Source of the DNA: an uncultured Eubacteriales bacterium
GTDB lineage: Bacteria > Bacillota > Clostridia > Saccharofermentanales > UBA5734
DNA length: 64,000 nucleotides
Direction: 5' to 3'
Assembly: GCA_903835065.1 (NCBI GenBank)
Contig: CAILLO010000009.1
Coordinates: forward strand, 1 to 64,000
Shown: one piece after another, positions 8,137 through 16,240 of the stretch
How positions within the stretch are numbered: position 1 is the stretch's first letter
Layout: each line of letters opens with the position of its first letter
The notes under the pieces: generated by a model
The model's database searches: none
Told to the model about the DNA's origin: nothing
Seen by the model: the letters and a program-made list of their open reading frames with translations, nothing else
Made by a program: the position numbers and the translations under genes

Positions 8137-9766
8137 GCAGAACCCTTTCCAGCTCGAACCACTCGAAGGCCGCCGAATTCCCGCTTTCTCGTCCGTTCGA
8201 CGTCGCGAGGAGCCCCAGCAGCGTGCCGACCATCCCGCCGACGACCTCCGGGTTGATGGCCCGACCGTCGACGCCCTCGAGCAGGGGACGAAGCCCCGAC
8301 TCGTCCGACCCGTAGAAGAAGCCGAAGTCCTGTCCGCGGGCTTGGATCTCGAGCGCGATCGGCCCCTCCGGCACTTCCGTCGTCGCGAGAATCTCCTCGT
8401 GCGTGCGGCTGGAGAAGCCCGGAAGGAACGGGAGTCCGTGCAGCTCGCACGTCGCGCGGACCAGCCGCAGGACCTGGCGACCTTCGGACAGGCTCCGCTC
8501 GAGTCGGAACTGGTGGTTGCTCGCCTGCATCACCACGAGACCCGCGGCCTCGTTCTCCGCGCGGGCCTTGAAATCCATGCGGGTCGCGGCCCGGAAGGAC
8601 GGATGCTCCTGGATGCGCGCGACCACGGCGAGCGACGGGACGCTGGCGTCGGGTTCCTCGTCGAAATGGAATCGGGTGGAGACGAGCTCCGGCGCCAGGG
8701 CCCGGGGCAGGAGGCGCAGTTCCAACCGCCCGTCCGCGACGCGGTGGAAGGGCCGGTAGGGCGTGCCGATGAACCGCCATTCCGGATCCAGGCGGTCCCC
8801 GTCGAAGTCGTCGCGCACCGGGACGGACCTGGGTTCGAAGACCGGCAGGCCGGTGTCCGGATAGGTCCACTCGACCTTGCCGGTGCCGGGCGAGAAGACG
8901 GGCCACCCGTCCTCCCAGGTCACGGGGCAGATCCAGGTCTCGCGTCCGAGGTTCTTGTGGTAGCCGTCGATCAGCCGGGAGGCCAGCAGCACCGCGTACC
9001 AGTCGCCGTTCTGCGTCTCGACGAGGTCGGCGTGGCCGGGGTTGCCGATCGGGTAGTCCTTGCCGAGGTGGCGGTGCGTGAGGACGGGATTGCCCGCGAA
9101 CCCCTCGTAGGGGCCCAGGACGTCCCGGCTTCGCGCCACGGTCACGGCGTGGAAATGCTCGGTGCCGCCCTCGGCGATCACGAGGACGTACCCGCCGTCC
9201 TTGCGGTACAGGTGCGGCGCCTCCGGCGAGGCGCAGCCGTTCAGCGCGCCGCCCCAGAGGACGGTGCGCGGTCCGGTCAGCCGGCGCTCCGCGAGGTCGA
9301 ACGCGGCGCCCCAGATCACCTGCGGCCCCTGGGAGCCGTCGGGTTGCGGGAACCGGTCCGTGCCGGCGACGTAGGCCTGGCCGTCGTCGTCGAAGAACAG
9401 GGTGGCGTCGATGCCCGGCACGTCGGTCAGCCAGGTCGGCTCCGACCAGGGGCCGCGGGGATCCTTCGCCGTGACGAGCAGATTGCCCTTCGCGCTCGCG
9501 TTGAAGACGATCACGCAGAACGTCCCCTCGTGGTAGCGGATCGTCGGGGCCATGAGGCCTGCGACGAGCGAATCCGCCGTGACGTGCAGCTGGGAGGGGC
9601 GGTCGAGGACGTAGCCGATCCGCTCCCAGTGCGCGAGGTCCGTACCGTGGAAGACCGGGATGCCGGGGAACATCGAGAAGCTCGAGTTGACAAGATAGTA
9701 GTCCTCCCCGACCCGGCAGATCGAGGGGTCGGGGTAGAAGCCGGGGATGATCGGGTTGACGATCAT
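8132..9766 (-). CDS. Glycoside hydrolase family 43 (beta-xylosidase/arabinosidase-like)
   Basis: 544 residues. The N-terminal five-bladed propeller carries the GH43 marks: PGFYPDPS with the base Asp13, GIDATLFFDDDG with the pKa-tuning Asp120, and SPEAPHLY with the acid Glu182. From about residue 315 onward comes the concanavalin-like C-terminal domain of GH43 xylosidases. No signal peptide, so it acts on imported oligosaccharides or pentosyl-glycosides in the cytosol. ATG behind GGAGGG; longer upstream in-frame extension lacks family similarity. It lies in the CGD set 3 unit, suggesting removal of xylose or arabinose from the same plant glycosides. Confidence 0.9.
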   Translation of the reverse strand: MIVNPIIPGFYPDPSICRVGEDYYLVNSSFSMFPGIPVFHGTDLAHWERIGYVLDRPSQLHVTADSLVAGLMAPTIRYHEGTFCVIVFNASAKGNLLVTAKDPRGPWSEPTWLTDVPGIDATLFFDDDGQAYVAGTDRFPQPDGSQGPQVIWGAAFDLAERRLTGPRTVLWGGALNGCASPEAPHLYRKDGGYVLVIAEGGTEHFHAVTVARSRDVLGPYEGFAGNPVLTHRHLGKDYPIGNPGHADLVETQNGDWYAVLLASRLIDGYHKNLGRETWICPVTWEDGWPVFSPGTGKVEWTYPDTGLPVFEPRSVPVRDDFDGDRLDPEWRFIGTPYRPFHRVADGRLELRLLPRALAPELVSTRFHFDEEPDASVPSLAVVARIQEHPSFRAATRMDFKARAENEAAGLVVMQASNHQFRLERSLSEGRQVLRLVRATCELHGLPFLPGFSSRTHEEILATTEVPEGPIALEIQARGQDFGFFYGSDESGLRPLLEGVDGRAINPEVVGGMVGTLLGLLATSNGRESGNSAAFEWFELERVLL

Positions 9767-9795
9767 GGTTCCCTCCAGAAGAAATTGACCGGCGG

Positions 9796-10083
9796 TCAGC
9801 CGGTCACGAGGCAGGTCCGGTATTCGGGTTCGCCGGAATGCATCGGGACCATCCGGTCCGTCAGTTCCCGGAACGTGGCGGTCGCGAGGTGCGCCCCGAG
9901 CGCCTCCCGGGTCTCCCATTCCTCGACGAGCAGAATCGTGTTCCCGTCGCCGACGTCCTGGCAGACCTGGTAGGTCGAGCAGCCGGGCTCGCCCCGGGCC
10001 GCCGCCGCGAGGCGGCGGGCCAGGACGAGGAAGGCCTCGGCGGAGCCGGGGCGGACGCGGCAGGTCACGATGACCTTCAGCAT
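9796..10083 (-). CDS. Antibiotic biosynthesis monooxygenase (ABM) domain protein
   Basis: A 95-residue ferredoxin-like alpha/beta barrel protein: VIVTCRVRPGSAEAF at the start, EPGCSTYQVCQD in the middle, LLVEEWETREALGAHL and a C-terminal FRELTDRM helix, all typical of the YgiN/ABM family. Members include quinol monooxygenases and many uncharacterised small dimers. In an anaerobic polyphenol cluster, quinone or phenol handling is a reasonable guess but not shown. It lies between the FMN reductase and GH43 genes on the same strand. Confidence 0.85.
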   Translation of the reverse strand: MLKVIVTCRVRPGSAEAFLVLARRLAAAARGEPGCSTYQVCQDVGDGNTILLVEEWETREALGAHLATATFRELTDRMVPMHSGEPEYRTCLVTG

Positions 10084-10114
10084 GTCGTTCTCCCTTCGGC
10101 CGGTGCGGCCGGAA

Positions 10115-11101
10115 TCAGGCCTTCTTGGGCATCTTGAGCTCGTGGCCGTAGTCCTTGTACTTCTGGAGCAGGCCGGGCAGCTCGGCGCCGCGCTCGGCGA
10201 TGATCTTCTGCTGGATCGGGCGCATGATCTCGAATTCCTTCTGGTGGTCGTGCAGGCCCTCGTAGCGGAGGCGCGAGTGCGACTGCTGCTCCTCGGAGAA
10301 TTCGACGCGGACCTTCTCGCCCTCGACGACGAGCGTCCCCTCGATGCCGCACAGCGGGCATTCGACGCGGGTCGTGCCGTATCGGATCGTGATGTCGCGG
10401 TTGTGGCAGACCGGGCAGATGCCGGCGTCGTCGCCGAACCAGGTCCTGGCCGTCTCGGAGAAGGGCTTGCCGTGCATGGAGACGATGTTCGCGCCGAGCT
10501 GTTCGCAGCGGGCGATCAGCTTGTCGTCGAGGACGGGGTTGACGCGCGTGCCCATGGCGAAGGCGTCGATCTGGTCGACGACGCGCACCTGGTGCGGGAA
10601 CATGAGCAGGTTCATCCCGGCGAGGCCCATCGACACCCAGTGCGGGGTGAAGGCGCCGCCGATCGAGATCAGGCCGCCGTAGCGCTGCTTCAGGTAGCGC
10701 GGGTCGAGGAGCTGGTCTCCGGTCTTGCCCGCGGCGATGCGCTTCTTCTGCTCGATGTCCATGCCGACCTGGTCGTGGGCCGGGCCGAAGCGGTCGGCGA
10801 GGTTCTTGAGCTGGCCGGTCGGGCCGAGGACGTACACGGGCGCCGCGACGATCCAGGCGTCGGCGTCGAGCATCGCGTTCTCGACGAAGGCGTAGTCGTC
10901 CTTGAGGCAGCAGACGCTGTTGCCGCCGTTGGCGACGCCCCGGCTGCAGGAGCCGCAGCCCGTGCAGTGCTGGATGTCGAGGCCCATCATGCGGATGAAC
11001 TGGACGTCCGCGCCCGCCTTCTCCGCGCCCATCAGCGCGGCCTTGAGCACGAGCTCGCTGTTCTTCATGGCCCGACCGAAATTGAGTCCGAGTACTTTCA
11101 T
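10115..11101 (-). CDS. NADPH-dependent FMN reductase/iron-sulfur flavoprotein with zinc-ribbon tail
   Basis: 328 residues. The N-terminal flavodoxin-like fold starts MKVLGLNFGRAMKNSELV and carries CTGCGSCSRG plus a later Cys, as in iron-sulfur flavoproteins that bind a cluster near FMN. About residue 225 onward is unusual: CPVCHNRDI followed by CPLCGIEG forms a zinc-ribbon-like four-Cys knuckle. A paralogue with the same layout is at 47244. Encoded directly downstream of the FAD-dependent reductase gene, it could pass electrons to that enzyme or reduce the aglycone itself. Confidence 0.82.
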   Translation of the reverse strand: MKVLGLNFGRAMKNSELVLKAALMGAEKAGADVQFIRMMGLDIQHCTGCGSCSRGVANGGNSVCCLKDDYAFVENAMLDADAWIVAAPVYVLGPTGQLKNLADRFGPAHDQVGMDIEQKKRIAAGKTGDQLLDPRYLKQRYGGLISIGGAFTPHWVSMGLAGMNLLMFPHQVRVVDQIDAFAMGTRVNPVLDDKLIARCEQLGANIVSMHGKPFSETARTWFGDDAGICPVCHNRDITIRYGTTRVECPLCGIEGTLVVEGEKVRVEFSEEQQSHSRLRYEGLHDHQKEFEIMRPIQQKIIAERGAELPGLLQKYKDYGHELKMPKKA

Positions 11102-11175
11102 GGGGTGTTTTCCTCCAGAGGGGATGCGAACGCCCGGGATCCGGCGTTGCGGCCTGGTTCGATGCGATCGGAAGA

Positions 11176-12639
11176 CTACGCGTTCTGGCTGTAGAGGTCG
11201 ACGAGGTATTCCACGGCGTGCTCGCCGGCCATGCGGCCGCTGTTCAGTGCGAAGCCCATCGTGTTGCCGGGCAGGATGAAGACGTAGGAGTCGCCGAAGA
11301 TCGTGCAGGCGTCGGTGCCGGCGGCGTAAAGTCCCGGGATCGTGTTCCACTCGGTGTCCTGGACCTCGGTCTTGTAGTTGATCTTGATGCCGCCCAGCGA
11401 CCCGTACGCGCCGGGAGCCATCGTCACGCAATAGAAGCGAGGGCCCTTCAGGGGCTTCAGGTAGCGGGCGTCCTTGTTGAAGAGCTCGTCGCGGGACTTG
11501 CAGGCGGCGTTGTACTCGGCGACGGTCTTCTTGAGGTTCTCGGCGTGGATTCCGGTCTTCGCGGCCAGTTCCTCGATGCTGTCGGCCGCGACGACGTAGG
11601 GGTCGCCCGCCTTCTGGGCCGCGGCCATCTCGGCGTCGTATCCGTCGCAGCTGCGGATGTGCGAGACCAGGTTGAACTTGTCGACGCCGTTCTTGATGTA
11701 GTAGTTCTTGATCGAATCGTCGATGATCGAATAGCCGAAGCTGTTCTTCTGGGTGGTCAGCGCATTGGAGAAGAACGTCGTGTTGCTCATGACCTCTTCG
11801 TTGACGAAGCGCTCGCCCTGGAGGTTGACGCAGAGGTTCGGCTGGCAGTGGACGGCCTTGACGGTACCGTAGTCGCCCTGGCTGGGGCTCGAATACGCGA
11901 CCTCCATGTTGAAATCGGTCTTGGCCGCGCCGACGTCCCAGGCCATCTTCATGCCGTCGCCGACGACGCCGGGGATGCGGAAGCTGAACATGTTCTTGCC
12001 GTACTCGTACTGCGTGTACTGCTTGATCATCTCCGGGTTGTCGCCGAAGCCGCCGGTCGCAACGACGACGGCGCTGCAGTCGATGCGGATCTCCTCGCCG
12101 GTCTTGTCGGTCGCGAGCACGCCGACGATGCGGCCGTTCTCGCGCAGGATCTTCTTCGCGGGCGTCTCGAGCAGCAGCTGGGCGCCCAGCTCCTCGAGGC
12201 GGCGGGTCATCACGCGCAGCATGCCGGACGCCGCACGGGGACCGATCTCGCCGTTCTCGGGCTTGACGATGTGCCAGGTGGCCTCGGATTCCGGGAAGTA
12301 CTTGAACGCGCCCGCGAACTCGACGCCCATGCCCTGCAGCCAGTCGATCGTGCTGCCGGACTTGTACAGGTACTCGCGGACCAGGCGCGCGTCGACGCGC
12401 CAGTGCGTGTAGTCCATGAAGCGGCGGAAGGCCTCTTCCTTGGTGATGCCGATCAGCGACTCGCGCTGGATCCGGGTCTCGATGCCGAGCGGGCCCATGC
12501 CCATGTTGCTGGCGCCGCCGGTCGTGCTGGCCTTCTCGAGCACGATGACGCGCGCTTCCTTTTCCGCCGCCGCGTTGGCGGCCGCGAGGCCGGCGGGGCC
12601 GGCGGCGATGACGACGAGATCGCATTCCATTCTCTTCAT
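11176..12639 (-). CDS. FAD-dependent reductase (fumarate reductase flavoprotein-like)
   Basis: 487 residues. Dinucleotide-binding start LVVIAAGPAGLAAAN (Ala-Ala-Gly where most have Gly-x-Gly), a VVVATGGFGDNPEM segment, and a C-terminal GLYAAGTDA ... PGNTMGFALNSGRMAGE motif closing the FAD site. It is the single-domain type without fused FMN or cytochrome domains. Relatives reduce activated C=C bonds (fumarate, urocanate, cinnamates). Placed right after CGD set 3 and before an FMN reductase, it is a good candidate for reducing the double bond of a released flavonoid or phenylpropenoid aglycone. ATG behind GGAGGAAG. Confidence 0.85.
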   Translation of the reverse strand: MKRMECDLVVIAAGPAGLAAANAAAEKEARVIVLEKASTTGGASNMGMGPLGIETRIQRESLIGITKEEAFRRFMDYTHWRVDARLVREYLYKSGSTIDWLQGMGVEFAGAFKYFPESEATWHIVKPENGEIGPRAASGMLRVMTRRLEELGAQLLLETPAKKILRENGRIVGVLATDKTGEEIRIDCSAVVVATGGFGDNPEMIKQYTQYEYGKNMFSFRIPGVVGDGMKMAWDVGAAKTDFNMEVAYSSPSQGDYGTVKAVHCQPNLCVNLQGERFVNEEVMSNTTFFSNALTTQKNSFGYSIIDDSIKNYYIKNGVDKFNLVSHIRSCDGYDAEMAAAQKAGDPYVVAADSIEELAAKTGIHAENLKKTVAEYNAACKSRDELFNKDARYLKPLKGPRFYCVTMAPGAYGSLGGIKINYKTEVQDTEWNTIPGLYAAGTDACTIFGDSYVFILPGNTMGFALNSGRMAGEHAVEYLVDLYSQNA

Positions 12640-12668
12640 GTTCTCTTCCTCCTTGGTGGCTTTCGGAT

Positions 12669-13727
12669 TCAGGCTTCGAGGATCCTTCTCATGGCTTCCT
12701 GCTGTCTGCGCACCTGCTCGACGCTGTCCACGGGCAGGGCGTCGTTCAGGGACGAGTTGCCTTCGTATTCGGAGCTGATATAGCCGTCGTAACTGCCGGC
12801 GACGTACGCGGCGAGCACCTGGGGCAGCGGGGTGGTGGCGTCGACGTACTGCTCGTCGACCTCGTGGAACTTGGCGTGCGTGTGGTGGATGTGGGCGATG
12901 TTGCGTGTCACGACCGACGGGTCGTTCCAGGTGAAGTTGTAGGACATGAAGAGGTAGCCCAGGTCGGCGTCGTTGGCGCCGAGCGGGACGAGCTTCTCCT
13001 TCAGGTCGAACATGCCGTTCTCGCGGCGGTAGGCCGAGTTCGCGGCGGCCAGGTCGAGGCTGTAGCGGATGTGCACGAAGCCCTTCTCGACGCGCTCGGC
13101 GAAGGCCTCGTCGACCCGCCTCAGCAGGTCGGGGTGGGCGCCCTTGCGCAGAGCCTGGGCCCGGGCGATCGGCGGCATGTTGCGGTAGAACATGCCGAAG
13201 TCCGGCATGAACCCGAAGTGCTTCGTCCCCGTCTTCCGGATCATCTCCAGATAGAGGTCGGACCATTCGCTGTCGAGGGCGAAGGGGGCATGGACCTCGA
13301 GGCAGATCGTGATGCCTTCCTTCTCGGCGCAGGCGAGGCTCCCCTCGATCACCTCCAGCGGCGTGGAGCAGAGGGTGCGGAGGGTCTTGAAGCCGAACCG
13401 GGCGGCCAGCCGGATGTCGCGCTCGGTCATGGCGACCTGCTCGCGGAGGGTCAGCACGCGGTTGCGGTAGAGCTTCGACTCGAGGAACGCGTCGTAGCAA
13501 GTGGGCGTCAGGCCGTACTTCGCGAGCCAGCCGAACCACTGCGCCTCGAAGGCGGGGGAAGGACCCGGGAAGTCCGGGAACATCGCTTCGGCAAGCACCT
13601 CGACGCCGGTGGCGCCGGTCGACGCCACGGCCCTCAGACACCCCTCGAGGTCGAGGCGGCCGTAGTAGTACTCCTCCTGGAGACTGTAGAGCGAAACGCT
13701 GCGCTTGACCTGGTTCGGTGCGGCCAT
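12669..13727 (-). CDS. CGD alpha subunit-like TIM barrel, set 3
   Basis: 352 residues, beginning KRSVSLYSLQEEYYYGRLDLEGCL like set 2. Metal-ligand motifs in order: CLEVHAPF (Glu), FMPDFGMFY (Asp), HTHAKFHEVDE (His) and ISSEYEGNSS (Glu). It follows its beta partner by 25 bases and precedes the FAD reductase, all on one strand. Expected role: metal-dependent cleavage of a 3-oxo-glycoside as a complex with the 13753-14142 product. It is longer than set 2, mainly in the loop region around residues 195-250. Confidence 0.85.
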   Translation of the reverse strand: MAAPNQVKRSVSLYSLQEEYYYGRLDLEGCLRAVASTGATGVEVLAEAMFPDFPGPSPAFEAQWFGWLAKYGLTPTCYDAFLESKLYRNRVLTLREQVAMTERDIRLAARFGFKTLRTLCSTPLEVIEGSLACAEKEGITICLEVHAPFALDSEWSDLYLEMIRKTGTKHFGFMPDFGMFYRNMPPIARAQALRKGAHPDLLRRVDEAFAERVEKGFVHIRYSLDLAAANSAYRRENGMFDLKEKLVPLGANDADLGYLFMSYNFTWNDPSVVTRNIAHIHHTHAKFHEVDEQYVDATTPLPQVLAAYVAGSYDGYISSEYEGNSSLNDALPVDSVEQVRRQQEAMRRILEA

Positions 13728-13752
13728 GGGGGTCTCTCCTTCTCGAACGGCG

Positions 13753-14142
13753 TCAGCCGGGGAGCGTGAAATCGGTTTCGGCGTGGACCACGATGGGCCA
13801 CGGCATGTAGGAGGGACGGATCGTCTGGGTGCACCCGAGGCGGTGCGGACCCGGAGCCGGCGCGGCGCCCGAAAGGACCTGCACGGTCCCCCAGCGGCCG
13901 AACTCCCAGCGGTTGTCGACGGCGGTCTCCATTTCCACGAGCGTGAAGACGTCGCCGCGGTTCACGGCGCGGAGCGCCTCGCGAGGCATCTTCACGCCGT
14001 CCAGCCAGACCTCGAGGTCGAGGATGATCGAGAGCGGCGCTCCGCGGTAGTACTGGAGCTTCATCCCGAACTGGAAGCCGGCGGGTTTCCCGTCCCGTTC
14101 CACGAGCGAGAATCCGTCCGGATCGAACACCTGCTGGAACAT
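13753..14142 (-). CDS. CGD beta subunit-like protein (DUF6379 type), set 3
   Basis: 129 residues with the family marks KLQYYRGAPLS, VWLDGVKM and NRWEFGRWGTVQV. It is the first gene of a unit that continues with CGD alpha, FAD reductase, FMN reductase, ABM protein, GH43 and LacI. ATG behind GAGGAGG. The C-terminal strand differs from the other copies, ending FTLPG, but the core matches well. Confidence 0.82.
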   Translation of the reverse strand: MFQQVFDPDGFSLVERDGKPAGFQFGMKLQYYRGAPLSIILDLEVWLDGVKMPREALRAVNRGDVFTLVEMETAVDNRWEFGRWGTVQVLSGAAPAPGPHRLGCTQTIRPSYMPWPIVVHAETDFTLPG

Positions 14143-14187
14143 CGTGCCTCCTCACCTCGCCCTAGGACGTCAACGTACTCATGTTCC

Positions 14188-14300
14188 CCGCACCATGCCA
14201 CCCTGTTCCGGTGCGGTCGGAAGCTCCACTCGTGCCCGGCGGGCACGAGCCCGCTTCCGGCAACGACTAACTGAAAGCCGTGCTCTAAAAGTAGTCGTTG
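14188..14300. other. Run of three hairpins between SnoaL-like and CGD beta genes
   Basis: CCGCACC (14188-14194) pairs with GGTGCGG (14210-14216); CGGAAGC (14218-14224) pairs with GCTTCCG (14253-14259) around an inner CTCGTGCCCG/CGGGCACGAG stem; CAACGACTA (14261-14269) pairs with TAGTCGTTG inside the end of the SnoaL-like gene. No promoter was recognised for the downstream CGD set 3 unit, so these stems could be a terminator or an attenuator. Their ends do not match the hairpin family at 40 and 25276. Confidence 0.55.
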
Positions 14301-14653
14301 TTTCCGATCATCTCGGGTGGGATGGGCATCAGGACGTCCCAGTGCTCGGCCAGCAGTCCGTCCTGGATGCGGTAGAAGTCGCAGACGACGGCCTCGTTCT
14401 TCCCCGGCAGGCCGACGGCGTGCAGGTGCACGGCGGCCATGTCGTCCTGGCAGATGGTGCGCTTGATGTCGAGGTGGAAGGTCGGGACGGCCTTGAACTT
14501 CTCCGCGAAGGCCTCCATGAAGGCGGCGCGGCCCTGGCCGACGCCGGGGTTGTGCTGGATGTAGTCGGGGCGCATGTAGCGCACGGTCGCCGCGATGTCG
14601 TGCCCGTTGAAGACGACGTCGTAGAATTCCCGGATCATCTGTTCATTCGTCAT
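14285..14653 (-). CDS. SnoaL-like/NTF2-fold protein
   Basis: A 122-residue cone-fold protein: EQMIREFYDVVFNGHDI, YMRPDYIQHNPGVGQGR, DIKRTICQDDMAAVHLH and the final EHWDVLMPIPPE are the pattern of the SnoaL-like polyketide cyclase family. Members include cyclases, isomerases and hydratases of small oxo-compounds. Start chosen at 14653 because GGGAGA lies at the right distance; an ATG 15 bases upstream is less well placed. Last gene of an acpS-pta-SnoaL unit on the minus strand. Confidence 0.82.
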   Translation of the reverse strand: MTNEQMIREFYDVVFNGHDIAATVRYMRPDYIQHNPGVGQGRAAFMEAFAEKFKAVPTFHLDIKRTICQDDMAAVHLHAVGLPGKNEAVVCDFYRIQDGLLAEHWDVLMPIPPEMIGNNDYF

Positions 14654-14664
14654 GCCGTTCTCCC

Positions 14665-15660
14665 TCATTCCGCGGACACCGCCACCATGGCGATGTTGCC
14701 GATCATCTCGTCGATGGGCGCGCTGCGCGAGAAGTCGCCGATCGCCTTGGAAAAGCCCTGCAGCATCGGCCCGTAGGCGTTCGCGCGGGCGAAGTTCTGC
14801 ACCAGCTTGACGCCGATGTTGCCGGCGTCGAGGTCGGGGAAGACGATGACGTTGGCGCGGCCGGCGACCAGGCTGCCATCCTTGACCTTGCGGGCGGCGA
14901 CGGCGGGGTTGATCGCGGAGTCGAGCTGGAATTCGCCGTCGATCAGCAGGTCGGGACGCTTTTCATGGGCGATCGCGATCGCGTTGCGGACGCGGTCGAC
15001 GCGGGCGTGCTCGGCGCTGCCCTTGGTGGAGAAGGACAGCATCGCGACGCGCGGCTCCCAGCCGAACAGCCGGTGCACGGTGTCGGCGGAGGCGATTGCG
15101 ATGTCGGCCAGCTCGCTCTCGGACGGTTCGGCGTTGACGGCGCAGTCGGCGATCGCGAGCAGATTCCCTTCGGAGCCCTGCCAGCCCGGAATGTCCATGA
15201 TGCCGATGCTCGACACGGTGTCGATGCCCGGCTTCGTACCGAGGAACATCTGCCCGGCCAGGACGACCTCGCCCGTGGCGTGGGTCACGCCGGCCATGCA
15301 GCAGTCCGCCTCGCCGATCTCGACCATGATCACGGCCATGTTGAGCGCATCCTTCATGCGGCGCTGGAGGGCCGCGAGGGAGAAGTCGCTCTTGCGGGCC
15401 GCATAGGCTTCGGCGAATCGGAGGGCGGCGGCTTCGTCCGGGTGGCGCAGGACGACGATGCCGTCGAGGGACAGGCCCAGCTCCTTCGCGCGGGCGCCGA
15501 TCGCGTCCGGGTCCCCGAGGAGGATCGGGCGGACGAGCCCTAAGTCGAGCGCCTTGCGGGCGGCCTGGAGCACGCGGTCCTCGCCCGATTCCGGGAACAC
15601 CACGCGCTTGGGCGCCTTCCGCGCCTTTTCGAAGAGCATCTCCATGATCGGTGCGGCCAT
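14665..15660 (-). CDS. pta: Phosphate acetyltransferase
   Basis: 331 residues, the length of the short clostridial/Bacillus-type Pta. Typical segments: KRVVFPESGEDRVLQAA at the start, ATGEVVLAGQMFLGTKPGI in the middle, and ANVIVFPDLDAGNIGVKLVQ toward the end. It interconverts acetyl-CoA and acetyl phosphate in the cytosol. The start at 15660 is favoured because AGGAGG sits 9 bases upstream; the ATG at 15669 would abut it. It overlaps closely with acpS upstream. With butyrate kinase at 43828 it could support substrate-level phosphorylation on acyl products of aglycone or sugar catabolism. Confidence 0.93.
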   Translation of the reverse strand: MAAPIMEMLFEKARKAPKRVVFPESGEDRVLQAARKALDLGLVRPILLGDPDAIGARAKELGLSLDGIVVLRHPDEAAALRFAEAYAARKSDFSLAALQRRMKDALNMAVIMVEIGEADCCMAGVTHATGEVVLAGQMFLGTKPGIDTVSSIGIMDIPGWQGSEGNLLAIADCAVNAEPSESELADIAIASADTVHRLFGWEPRVAMLSFSTKGSAEHARVDRVRNAIAIAHEKRPDLLIDGEFQLDSAINPAVAARKVKDGSLVAGRANVIVFPDLDAGNIGVKLVQNFARANAYGPMLQGFSKAIGDFSRSAPIDEMIGNIAMVAVSAE

Positions 15661-15665
15661 GCGGG

Positions 15666-16058
15666 TCATCCTCCTTGCGTGCTCTCCGCGGACGACAGGA
15701 CCGCGAAGGCCAGACAGTATTCCGTTTCCGAGGAGAGGGACAGGTCGACGGTCGCCTCTCCGGCGTGGCGCTTCATTTCTCCGTGCAGGGTGACGGCGGG
15801 TCGGCCGATCGCGTCGTTCAGGATCTCGATCTCATCGAGGCGGACGTGGTCGCCGGCCAGCCCCAGGGCCTTGAAGACGGCTTCCTTCCCCGCGAACCGG
15901 GACGCGAGGTACAGGACGGGGTCGGGACGGCGGCAGGCCTCTTCGCGCTCGCGGGCGGTGAAGGTGCTGCGAAGGAAGGGCGAATCGACGCCCGGATCCT
16001 CCACGACCCGGCGCATCCGGTCGAGGCTCAGCAAATCGGTTCCGATGCCGAGGATCAT
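15666..16058 (-). CDS. acpS: Holo-acyl carrier protein synthase
   Basis: 130 residues. The AcpS signature GIGTDLLSLDRM (Asp8 binds magnesium) and SRFAGKEAVFKALG (Glu59) are present, with the final Phe-Ala-Val strand. It transfers 4-phosphopantetheine from CoA to a Ser of acyl carrier proteins. An acyl carrier protein gene lies 28 kb away at 43576. AcpS is normally housekeeping; its position at the head of an operon with pta and a SnoaL-like gene inside a catabolic island is unusual and may mark where the island joins the core genome, or service of the local ACP. Confidence 0.93.
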   Translation of the reverse strand: MILGIGTDLLSLDRMRRVVEDPGVDSPFLRSTFTAREREEACRRPDPVLYLASRFAGKEAVFKALGLAGDHVRLDEIEILNDAIGRPAVTLHGEMKRHAGEATVDLSLSSETEYCLAFAVLSSAESTQGG

Positions 16059-16153
16059 CCGTACCCTCCACAGGCTTCCGCATCCTGTTCTGTCGGGTCC
16101 ATTCTACCGCTCCCCCACCCGAAATCCATTGGACTATCGTACAATTCATGCTC

Positions 16154-16182
16154 TCGACTTTTCCAGCGAACGATCGTATCAT
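16154..16182 (+). promoter_or_regulatory. Possible promoter of the PucR-type regulator gene
   Basis: TCGACT, a 17-base spacer, then TATCAT, 58 bases before the ATG at 16241. A direct repeat TTCAAGC-AA-TTCAAGC follows at about 16202-16217 and may be a regulator site. The opposite-strand promoter for acpS was not identified. Confidence 0.4.
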
Positions 16183-16240
16183 GCTCCCGTAGATGCATTG
16201 ATTCAAGCAATTCAAGCGGATATCAGTCCGGAGGACAGAC

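Noticed and set aside
11176-12639. Respiratory fumarate reductase or succinate dehydrogenase subunit A
   Set aside because: No iron-sulfur or membrane subunit genes are adjacent, and the context is a deglycosylation operon; only the flavoprotein fold is shared.
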